DNA of 11,266 nucleotides from positions 1-11,266 of the forward strand of contig JBCDBL010000126.1 of NCBI GenBank assembly GCA_039183635.1, in the 5' to 3' direction. The first letter of the stretch is position 1. Each line of letters opens with the position of its first letter. Under the pieces are notes generated by a model, which was given only the letters and a program-made list of their open reading frames with translations, was not told the DNA's origin and ran no database searches. Source of the stretch: JBCDBL01 sp039183635 (GTDB lineage: Bacteria; Pseudomonadota; Alphaproteobacteria; Caulobacterales; Parvularculaceae). Positions 6,355 to 11,266 of this stretch are shown here, piece after piece. A program made the translations under genes and the position numbers.

Positions 6355-7104
6355 ATGGATGGAGCGGGCCGCAGACGCATTTTTCTGATGCGTCACGGGC
6401 ATGTTGACTATTTCGACCCCGGGATGACCGATCCGCGGGCGGTGCCGTTAACCGATGAAGGTCGTCGGCAGGCTGCGGCGGCGCGCGATGCGCTGGCGCA
6501 GATCCCGTTTGATGCGGCGGTTTACTCCGGCCTGCCGCGGGCCCGCGAAACGGCGGAAATCGTTCTTTCCGCCCATGAAAACGCCCCGCCGCTGGAAGCA
6601 GAGCCGGGCCTTGAGGAGCTGAAAAGCGGCTGGCTGAAAGCCCGCTCGCGCGAGGAGCTGGCGGCGCGTCTCGCGTATAGTTTTGACGGGGCGGACCTGC
6701 CGGGCGCGAGCTTTTTGCCTGATGGAGAGCTGTTCGCGGATGCACAAAAGCGCGTCGTTGCGGCGCTCACCTCTCTGGTCCTGACGCGCGTCTGGAAAAC
6801 GGCGCTGATCGTCGCTCATGAAGGGGTGAACCGCATCGCGCTTTCATGGATGTGCGGCGCGGGCCTGAAGTCCATCACCGCGTTCGAGCAGGATCTTGCG
6901 TGCGTCAACGTGATTGACGTGGACGTGACGCCGGCGCCGAGCGGCGAGGGGCTGCATATGGAGCGCATCGTTTTGCGGTCTCTGAATATGACGCCCTATG
7001 ACTATGTAAAACTTGGGCTTTCCCGCTCTAATCTTGAGCACTTGTTTGGCATCGATTTCAAAGGCGCGCGTCCTCCGCGACCGTCCGACGCTGAAATGGT
7101 TTAA
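6355..7104 (+). CDS. histidine phosphatase superfamily protein (phosphoglycerate mutase-like)
   Basis: The protein has 249 residues. The N-terminal strand leads into MRHGH (12-16), the family signature, with His14 as the phosphate-accepting histidine and Arg13 binding phosphate. LTDEGRRQA (32-40) and SGLPRARETAEI (58-69, with Arg64) are the next conserved blocks. Acidic residues at 87-88 (EELKSG) are the likely general acid, and IVAHEGVNR (152-160, with His155) supplies the second catalytic histidine. All core residues are present, so a working phosphatase or phosphomutase is expected, in the cytosol. The substrate cannot be told from sequence, because members act on sugar phosphates, alpha-ribazole phosphate, nucleotides and protein phosphohistidines. 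The C-terminal 60 residues go beyond the core (PYDYVKLGLS..., then a Pro-rich end). It is followed after 86 bases by an unrecognised membrane protein on the same strand. Confidence 0.88.
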   Translation: MDGAGRRRIFLMRHGHVDYFDPGMTDPRAVPLTDEGRRQAAAARDALAQIPFDAAVYSGLPRARETAEIVLSAHENAPPLEAEPGLEELKSGWLKARSREELAARLAYSFDGADLPGASFLPDGELFADAQKRVVAALTSLVLTRVWKTALIVAHEGVNRIALSWMCGAGLKSITAFEQDLACVNVIDVDVTPAPSGEGLHMERIVLRSLNMTPYDYVKLGLSRSNLEHLFGIDFKGARPPRPSDAEMV

Positions 7105-7189
7105 TCGCGTCGGGGTTGTTTTTCTCCTTATCCATCGCCGGAATTTCGGTTAAGCTTGCCGAGGTTTTGGGGCCCCGCTTGGGGAAATC

Positions 7190-8062
7190 ATGCGACATGG
7201 AGACGGCGAGATGCCATATGGGGTGAAACGGGGATACAAGGCGCCGGGCGACTTTGGCGCTGGCGATATTTTAGGTCTTGGTCTTGCTGGCTCCGCCGGC
7301 ATCGTGTCGGCGCTGGTGACGGACTACCAGCAGTCCGGCGAAGCGTCCGCGCTCTTTACCATCAATCGGTGGGTGGTGATGCTGGGCGACTTGCTCGGGT
7401 TCGCCGACGTGCCCTTGTGGGCGGTGGTTCTCGGTCTTACGGCGGTTGGCGCGCTTTCCATTTTCTATTTTCAGCCGATCACCAGACAGGGGGCTTTCGC
7501 GCAAGGCTTTGGCCTTCTGGCGGTCATGATGACGGCTGTGCCTGCGGACCTTGCGAGCGGTATCGAATCCGTTCCGGGCATGGATGACCTGCCAGGGCTG
7601 TCGAGTTCAGAGCGTGAAGCATCGGCCGCGCGGGTTATTCCGGCGTCTTATACGCAAGCGCGTGTGACAGAAGTGCAGGCGCGCCGGCGACAGGCGGATA
7701 AGTACGACGTCGATATCGTCGTGCGGTTTACCGCCGGCATGCCGGACAATATCGAGACGCTAATCCGGACGGGCGCGTTGCGCGGTCGTCTGCACAATGA
7801 GGATACAGACGAGACCTGGAACCTCTTCCGCTCCGCAGGCGGACAAATCCGCCAGCGGGGCGACACGCTGCGCATTCGCGCCGGCGTGCCAGCCCGCTCG
7901 GCGACGGCGCGCCTCTGGGTGCGTATTGAGGCTATGGGCTACGAAATTCAGGAAGAATCGGCGCAGGCGCGTCTTGGTGAAACGCTCACCTGGACCGTTG
8001 AACTGGCGCCAAGTTCGACACCGCTCTTTCTGCAGCGCTTCAGAAAGAGCTACTGGTTTTAA
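7190..8062 (+). CDS. unrecognised membrane protein, three helices and soluble C-terminal domain
   Basis: The protein has 290 residues from ATG 7190, which has GGGGA four bases before it. ATG 7211, in the same frame, has GGAG eight bases upstream and is an equally good start (283 residues). Predicted membrane helices lie at about 27-44, 74-94 and 102-121. The region 145-275 is soluble and probably beta-rich, with repeated Arg/Asp-rich amphipathic strands (YDVDIVVRF, ALRGRLHNED, DTLRIRAGVP, ARLWVRIEAMG, ETLTWTVELAP), reminiscent of an immunoglobulin-like or similar sandwich. The protein ends in a basic-aromatic tail, FRKSYWF. I cannot assign a family or function. It may share a transcript with the upstream phosphatase, since there is no obvious terminator in the 85-base gap, and a strong hairpin follows it. 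Confidence 0.8.
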   Translation: MRHGDGEMPYGVKRGYKAPGDFGAGDILGLGLAGSAGIVSALVTDYQQSGEASALFTINRWVVMLGDLLGFADVPLWAVVLGLTAVGALSIFYFQPITRQGAFAQGFGLLAVMMTAVPADLASGIESVPGMDDLPGLSSSEREASAARVIPASYTQARVTEVQARRRQADKYDVDIVVRFTAGMPDNIETLIRTGALRGRLHNEDTDETWNLFRSAGGQIRQRGDTLRIRAGVPARSATARLWVRIEAMGYEIQEESAQARLGETLTWTVELAPSSTPLFLQRFRKSYWF

Positions 8063-8068
8063 AGTATC

Positions 8069-8109
8069 TCGGATAATTGCGTTACACGTAACGCCAAAGA
8101 TTATGCGAG
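8069..8109. repeat. imperfect nested inverted repeat after the membrane-protein gene
   Basis: GCGTTAC (8079-8085) and GTAACGC (8088-8094) form a perfect 7-base stem with a two-base centre. Outside it, CTCGGATAAT (8069-8078) can pair with ATTATGCGAG (8100-8109) with one mismatch, giving a longer cruciform. Its right arm overlaps the first bases of the terminator stem at 8106, so the two structures exclude each other in RNA. Confidence 0.5.
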
Positions 8110-8144
8110 CCCAAAATCGGAAGATTTCGGGCTCGTTTGATTTT
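8106..8144 (+). terminator. intrinsic terminator closing the phosphatase/membrane-protein unit
   Basis: A 13-base stem pairs 8106-8118 with 8123-8135, with a single A/C mismatch and a GGAA tetraloop of the GNRA type. GTTTGATTTT follows directly. It lies 43 bases after the plus-strand stop and 36 bases beyond the end of the minus-strand SRPBCC gene. It may also help stop minus-strand transcription, although the T-tract on that side is poor. Confidence 0.75.
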
Positions 8145-8180
8145 AAAACGGCTGAAACGGATCGATTATCCGAATACGCC

Positions 8181-8681
8181 TTAACCGGTCGCAAGCATTT
8201 CTGCGAGCACCTCGTCGAGGACTGCGTAGCCTTTGCCCCAGCCGTGATCCATGTTGCCCATGGCTTCTGCGAAGCACGCGATTTCTGCTTCGCTGGCGTC
8301 CACCGGGCTGATAGCGAGGCGCACGCTGGTTTTGCCGCCGGTTTCCGTAAAAGTGATCGTATGCAGCATTTGTTGCGGCCAGTTTTCCATCATCGGATTG
8401 GGCGCGACGTTCCAGTCGGCGTCGGTCGATGAGTGCAGCCAGGTCAGCTTTTCCGGCGGCGTGACGTCTTTGAACTCCATCTTGCTGCGGTTGGATTTAT
8501 CGCCCCATTTCATTTCGTTGAGCCACAAGCCTCCGGGTTTTAACTCGAACTTGTGGATGACTGTCTCAACACCGGGGCCGTACCAGCGGGCGAGAAATTC
8601 CGGCTCCGTCCAGGCGCGCCAAACGAGGTCGCGCGGCGCATCGAAACTCCGCTCCAAAACATATTCGGGCAGTTCACTCAT
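8181..8681 (-). CDS. AHSA1/SRPBCC-domain protein encoded with an ArsR-type regulator
   Basis: From ATG 8681 this is 166 residues, one START-like helix-grip domain of the AHSA1 (Aha1 C-terminal-like) family. Diagnostic parts are the opening strand and helix YVLERSFDAPRDLVWRAWTE, the WYGPG turn, a GG(L)W strand block (PGGLWLNEM), PPEKLTW, and the long C-terminal helix containing DHGWGKGYAVLDEVLAEM. The fold has a hydrophobic cavity that may bind a small ligand; no specific ligand can be named. An earlier in-frame ATG (8699) lies inside the regulator gene. I prefer 8681 because it has a GGA-rich stretch before it and forms a tight stop/start overlap (ATGAGTGA, 8 bases) with the upstream arsR-type gene, which implies translational coupling. 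ArsR plus AHSA1 pairs are common in proteobacteria. Confidence 0.88.
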   Translation of the reverse strand: MSELPEYVLERSFDAPRDLVWRAWTEPEFLARWYGPGVETVIHKFELKPGGLWLNEMKWGDKSNRSKMEFKDVTPPEKLTWLHSSTDADWNVAPNPMMENWPQQMLHTITFTETGGKTSVRLAISPVDASEAEIACFAEAMGNMDHGWGKGYAVLDEVLAEMLATG

Positions 8682-9045
8682 CGCTTTTTTCCTTCCCATG
8701 AGAATGCTGCATTTCCGCCAAGACGCCGTCGAGCTGATCGAAACTCGTCGTCCAGAAAGCTCTGAACGCAGTTAGCCAGTCCACAGCGGCGGCGAGATGA
8801 TCGGCTTTCAGCCGTGCCGGCCGGCGTTGCTCATCGACGCCGCGTTCAACGAGGCCGGCGCGCTCCAGCACTTTCAGATGGCGCGACACGGCCGGTTGGC
8901 TGATCTCGAACGGCGCTGCAAGCTCGTTCACCGATGCTTCGCCATCGGCGAGGCGGGTCAGGATCGCCCGCCGCGTGGGGTCTGCGAGCGCAGAGAACAC
9001 GGCGTCGAGGTTTGGCTGCGGCGGAATATAACCTAACTGTTCCAT
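8674..9045 (-). CDS. ArsR-family winged-helix transcriptional regulator (non-metal, AHSA1-linked type)
   Basis: From ATG 9045 this is 123 residues. The winged helix-turn-helix is clear: LDAVFSALADPTRRAILTRLADG, then NELAAPFEISQPAVSRHLKVLERAGLVER with recognition helix SQPAVSRHLKVL, then a short wing (RGVDEQRRPARL). No Cys or His pair is placed as in metal-sensing ArsR/SmtB proteins, so it probably senses something other than arsenic or metals, or nothing. The C-terminal helix (WLTAFRAFWTTSFDQLDGVLAEM) should form the dimer interface. The frame stays open to a TTG at 9081, but that TTG is part of a likely -35 box, and residues before Met 9045 do not resemble the family. The last codons overlap the SRPBCC gene by 8 bases. 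It probably represses its own operon. Confidence 0.88.
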   Translation of the reverse strand: MEQLGYIPPQPNLDAVFSALADPTRRAILTRLADGEASVNELAAPFEISQPAVSRHLKVLERAGLVERGVDEQRRPARLKADHLAAAVDWLTAFRAFWTTSFDQLDGVLAEMQHSHGKEKSDE

Positions 9046-9081
9046 AACGTACATGTTATATATGTGGCGACGGCGCGTCAA
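9046..9081 (-). promoter_or_regulatory. probable promoter of the arsR-SRPBCC operon, nearly leaderless
   Basis: Reading the minus strand, TTGACG (9081-9076) is a five-of-six match to the -35 box and TATAAC (9060-9055) a five-of-six match to the -10 box. Their spacing is 15 bases, shorter than ideal. Only nine bases lie between TATAAC and the ATG at 9045, so the transcript would start within a few bases of the start codon and carry no Shine-Dalgarno site; none is seen. A loose palindrome TAAC-N6-GTTA (9045-9058) overlaps the -10 box and start codon and is a candidate repressor site. Confidence 0.5.
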
Positions 9082-9215
9082 TCACCGTTCTCGCAGTCAG
9101 GCGGCGAGCGCGCGCAACGATATGGCGCGCGGGCGCCGTCGGGAGCTATGAATGGGAAGCGGTGCGGCGGCGTACCGAATTGCAGCCCGCTGCGGTGGAT
9201 TGCCGAGTTAACCGT
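9082..9215. other. spacer between EF-hand gene end and arsR promoter
   Basis: This stretch is GC-rich with no gene I can support. Both neighbouring genes are on the minus strand. No strong hairpin with a T-run is seen after the EF-hand gene stop. Confidence 0.35.
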
Positions 9216-10019
9216 TTACATGTCGAGTGTTTCGCCGCGATTGAGCGCGCGAAAGCGCAACAGCTCGTCGCCCTTCAGCTGGTTGTCTTTGTCGGTGTCC
9301 ATGGAATCGAAGTCGAGGAGATATTCGCGCACATAGTCCTCGCGGCTGATGGTGTCCGACATGCCAGCCATAAAGGAAAACTTTTTGTCTGCATGCGCAT
9401 CGAATTCGGTCTTCGCCGTATCGGGATCGATTTCTGCGAGGAAGGCATCATATTGGCGCTTGCGTGCAGAGGCTTCTTCGGTGTCGTCGTCGGATGGGGC
9501 GGCGGATGCGCCGCGCCAGCTTTCCACGAGGGTCGCAAATTCCGCTCGGGTCATCTTACCGTCGCGATTAACGTCCGCCGCCGTAAAATCGAGCTTGGCT
9601 TCTTCAAAGGCTTCCGTACGCGTCAGCAATTCCCGGTCGAACGCCGCTTTGAGCATTTCAAGCGCCGACTGGCCGGCTTCCGTTTCGCGAAACGGGATAG
9701 AGCGGTCATAAGTGACAGTGCGTTTTGCGCTTTCCACCACTTCGCCGTCGATGGTGCGTTCCAGGGTGAATGTCTGGCGAAGCTCCTGGCGGGCGTTGAG
9801 ATCGTCCGCCATGTTGTCCTGTTTTTCCTGTTCGCTTTGCGGTGTTTGCGGCTCTACAGGGGCAGGGGCGCTGTCGTCGGTCGCCGCCGCGTCGTTCTCA
9901 AGCGGCGCGACGGCGGACTGTTCAACATCGACGGGTTTCGCATCGGAGCCATTTTGCGCGAGCGCCGCGCCGATATGAAGAGCACTGATCGCCGCCGACA
10001 AGAACACCGCGTTTTTCAT
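9216..10019 (-). CDS. secreted two-EF-hand calcium-binding protein
   Basis: From ATG 10019 this is 267 residues. An N-terminal signal peptide is clear (MKNAVFLSAAISALHIGAALA, cleavage predicted after residue 21 before QNG), so the protein should be periplasmic or exported. An acidic Ala/Pro/Gln-rich low-complexity linker (about 25-70) follows. Two canonical EF-hand loops are present: DVNRDGKMTRAE (149-160) and DTDKDNQLKGDE (241-252), each with acidic residues at positions 1, 3 or 5 and Glu at 12, so both should bind calcium. Between them lie helices and an Arg/Lys-Tyr stretch; a third, degenerate site may lie near EIDPDTAKTEFDAH (about 196-209). The frame is open upstream to 10064, but the added residues precede the signal peptide, and GGAAAGGG stands ten bases before ATG 10019. 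The stop is 171 bases from the arsR start; lipB lies upstream on the same strand. Confidence 0.85.
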   Translation of the reverse strand: MKNAVFLSAAISALHIGAALAQNGSDAKPVDVEQSAVAPLENDAAATDDSAPAPVEPQTPQSEQEKQDNMADDLNARQELRQTFTLERTIDGEVVESAKRTVTYDRSIPFRETEAGQSALEMLKAAFDRELLTRTEAFEEAKLDFTAADVNRDGKMTRAEFATLVESWRGASAAPSDDDTEEASARKRQYDAFLAEIDPDTAKTEFDAHADKKFSFMAGMSDTISREDYVREYLLDFDSMDTDKDNQLKGDELLRFRALNRGETLDM

Positions 10020-10053
10020 TCTCAATAGCCCTTTCCAAATTCCGTCCGCCGCT

Positions 10054-10073
10054 GTCTCGCGCATGGGCGAGAC
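10054..10073. repeat. perfect 7-base inverted repeat upstream of the EF-hand gene
   Basis: GTCTCGC (10054-10060) pairs with GCGAGAC (10067-10073) around a six-base loop. It sits between the lipB stop and the EF-hand ribosome-binding site. There is no T-run, so it is unlikely to be an intrinsic terminator. It could be an RNA-processing or leader hairpin of the EF-hand message. Confidence 0.45.
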
Positions 10074-10116
10074 GCCAATTTCAGAGGAATAACCATAAGC
10101 GTGGAACGTGGCGATT

Positions 10117-10863
10117 TTAAAGCGCTTTTATTGTGGCGCCCGTGTCGGTTTCTTCGGGGTCGTTTTCCCGAGCGATGTCGGCCGCAGACTTCGCCGTCGG
10201 CGCGCCCGCCGGGCCGAACACGGCCTCGAACCCTTCATGCAGCGCGCCGTCAACCTCAAGCATGGTCGCCGTCCGCCCGAGGTCGACAAGGCTCGTCACG
10301 CCGAACTCGGGCGCGGCGATGCCGCAGGGGGTGATGCCCTGAAAATGCGAAAGGTCCGGTTCGACATTCAGCGCGACGCCATGAAAAGTGACCCAGCGCC
10401 GAACCCGTACGCCGATGGCGGCGATTTTGTCTTCGCGCTTTACGCCGCCGGGCGCCGTGCGATCGACCCAGACGCCGACTCGGTCGGCGCGCCGTTCCCC
10501 ATCGACGCCAAACGCCGCCAGGGTCTGGATCAGCCATTCTTCCAGTTGATGGACGAAGGCTCTCACATCGCGGCCGCGCCGCGTGAGGTCGAGCATGACA
10601 TAGGCGACCCGCTGGCCGGGCCCGTGATAGGTGTATTGCCCGCCGCGAGAGGCGTGGTGCACCGGGAACATATCCTTGTTGAGAAGGTCTTCCGGCTTGG
10701 CGCTGGTCCCGGCGGTAAAGAGCGGCTCATGCTCCAAAAGCCACACCAGCTCGCCGGCGCGCCCGGCATGGATCGCGGCGACCCGCTTTTCCATAATATC
10801 GACGGCGTGGGCGTAATCGACGCGCTCAGGCGAAATAACCCATTCAACGGGGGTGTCGTGCAT
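10117..10863 (-). CDS. lipB: lipoyl(octanoyl) transferase LipB
   Basis: LipB moves octanoyl groups from acyl carrier protein onto the lipoyl domains of 2-oxoacid dehydrogenases and the glycine cleavage H protein, in the cytosol, before LipA adds sulfur. From ATG 10863 this is 248 residues. The N-terminal block (PVEWVISPERVDYAHAVDIM) fits the family. The signature RGGQYTYHGPGQ is at 73-84, the catalytic lysine is in REDKIAAIGVRVRRWVTFHG (Lys146), and the acyl-accepting cysteine is in HFQGITPCGI (Cys180). All active-site elements are intact. An in-frame ATG at 10899 would add 12 residues; I prefer 10863 because GAGG stands nine bases before it and family members begin close to the PVEW block. 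The C-terminal 30 residues after the domain (PTAKSAADIARENDPEE...) are an acidic extension that may be lineage-specific. The last codons contain the palindrome AAAGCGCTTT (10119-10128). Confidence 0.95.
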   Translation of the reverse strand: MHDTPVEWVISPERVDYAHAVDIMEKRVAAIHAGRAGELVWLLEHEPLFTAGTSAKPEDLLNKDMFPVHHASRGGQYTYHGPGQRVAYVMLDLTRRGRDVRAFVHQLEEWLIQTLAAFGVDGERRADRVGVWVDRTAPGGVKREDKIAAIGVRVRRWVTFHGVALNVEPDLSHFQGITPCGIAAPEFGVTSLVDLGRTATMLEVDGALHEGFEAVFGPAGAPTAKSAADIARENDPEETDTGATIKAL

Positions 10864-10899
10864 CTGATTTCGCCTCGTCAGGTTTTCGGGCGCCGCCAT

Positions 10900-11090
10900 A
10901 CGGCCATCGTACTAGCCTCAATATAGGGACATCCATCCGTTGCACATCCTGTGAGTATGAGTTTTCCCCATATCGCCGGATAATTCGCCGAACAGCGCAT
11001 TCAGCAGAAAAACTCCTGTTTTTCGGACTTCACAGGGCGCGACGGCTTTGCTATCTCCCGTCGCCTGCCTGTCGATGAAAGAGGCGGCGT
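10900..11090. promoter_or_regulatory. divergent region between lipB and tRNA-Leu, with promoter candidates
   Basis: For lipB, TATATT on the minus strand (10925-10920) is a five-of-six -10 match, but no good -35 accompanies it. For the tRNA, TTCACA (11029-11034) and TATCTC (11052-11057) are 17 bases apart on the plus strand, with a five-of-six -35 and a weaker -10. Transcription would begin about 27 bases before the tRNA. No protein gene is supported here. Confidence 0.45.
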
Positions 11091-11175
11091 GCGGCCGTGG
11101 CGGAATTGGTAGACGCGCAGCGTTGAGGTCGCTGTGGGGCAACCCGTGGAAGTTCGAGTCTTCTCGGCCGCACCA
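11091..11175 (+). tRNA. tRNA-Leu, anticodon GAG, CCA encoded
   Basis: The acceptor stem is perfect: GCGGCCG (11091-11097) with CGGCCGC (11165-11171), then A and encoded CCA to 11175. The anticodon stem CAGCG/CGCTG (11118-11122, 11130-11134) encloses the loop TTGAGGT with anticodon GAG at 11125-11127, which reads CUC and CUU leucine codons. The D-loop contains the usual GG (AATTGGTAGA), and the T-loop is TTCGAGT within a GGAAG/CTTCT stem. The long variable arm (TGGGGCAACCCGT) is the class II feature expected of tRNA-Leu. At 85 bases the length is normal for the species. Confidence 0.97.
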
Positions 11176-11266
11176 TTAACTCAGAAAACGGACGTCATAA
11201 GTCATCGTAATATCTGAGTTATTACCCTGTAGGTCACGCAACCTCTTAGTTTTCCAAGATTTGTAC
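11176..11266. other. AT-rich flank after tRNA-Leu with an inverted repeat
   Basis: TAACTCAG (11177-11184) and CTGAGTTA (11214-11221) form an 8-base inverted repeat around 29 bases, starting two bases after the CCA. There is no clean T-run, so termination is only possible. The composition drops to AT-rich compared with the DNA upstream. No open frame is supported before the window ends. Confidence 0.4.

Noticed and set aside
9046..9081. TTG 9081 as start of the ArsR-type protein
   Set aside because: The TTG is part of a good -35 box and the added 12 residues do not fit the family's N-terminus.
9162..10028. Long plus-strand open frame of 288 codons opposite the EF-hand gene
   Set aside because: It is a high-GC antisense shadow; the minus-strand frame has a signal peptide and two EF-hand loops.
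10108..10926. Long plus-strand open frame of 272 codons opposite lipB
   Set aside because: The minus strand encodes complete LipB active-site motifs; this frame has none.
10918..11142. Minus-strand open frame of 74 codons reaching into tRNA-Leu
   Set aside because: It overlaps the tRNA gene antisense, has no ribosome-binding site and no recognisable sequence.

Overview
The window reads as a GC-rich alphaproteobacterial chromosome, probably of the Caulobacter/Hyphomonas/Parvularcula side of the class. This rests on codon usage, on a degenerate two-receiver GGDEF protein of the PopA type, and on the overall gene style; no rRNA or other marker fixes the genus.

Region 1 (1-2904) is an accessory polymorphic-toxin locus. 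It opens inside the conserved tip of an RHS/YD-repeat protein whose core ends at DPTGK and runs into a private 179-residue C-terminal tail. Behind it lie a small membrane zinc-ribbon protein (888-1166), a displaced piece of RHS core with no start of its own (1349-1888), and two further small AT-rich genes (1956-2327, 2542-2904). A GC-rich untranslated relic lies between those two. This is the layout expected of an RHS locus that has swapped its toxin tip repeatedly and kept orphan tip and immunity cassettes. None of the three small genes belongs to a family I recognise, so immunity is inferred from position only.

Region 2 (3042-6170, minus strand) holds two genes 42 bases apart that could be co-transcribed. 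The upstream one is a membrane-anchored TPR protein ending in a complete VanY-type (M15B) zinc D,D-carboxypeptidase domain. The downstream one is a PopA-like c-di-GMP receptor with an intact RxxD inhibitory site but a destroyed GGDEF active site. One acts on the cell wall and the other resembles a cell-cycle c-di-GMP effector.

Region 3 (6355-8062, plus strand) encodes a histidine-phosphatase-superfamily enzyme and then an unrecognised three-helix membrane protein with a soluble C-terminal half. It closes with a strong hairpin terminator (8106-8144).

Region 4 (8181-9045, minus strand) is an ArsR-family repressor overlapping by 8 bases an AHSA1/SRPBCC-domain gene, a common two-gene unit. Its promoter appears to sit so close to the ATG that the message would be almost leaderless.

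Region 5 (9216-10863, minus strand) has lipB (octanoyltransferase, lipoate synthesis) followed by a secreted two-EF-hand protein. A plus-strand tRNA-Leu(GAG) with encoded CCA and a fair promoter lies at 11091-11175. AT-rich DNA with an inverted repeat follows to the window end.
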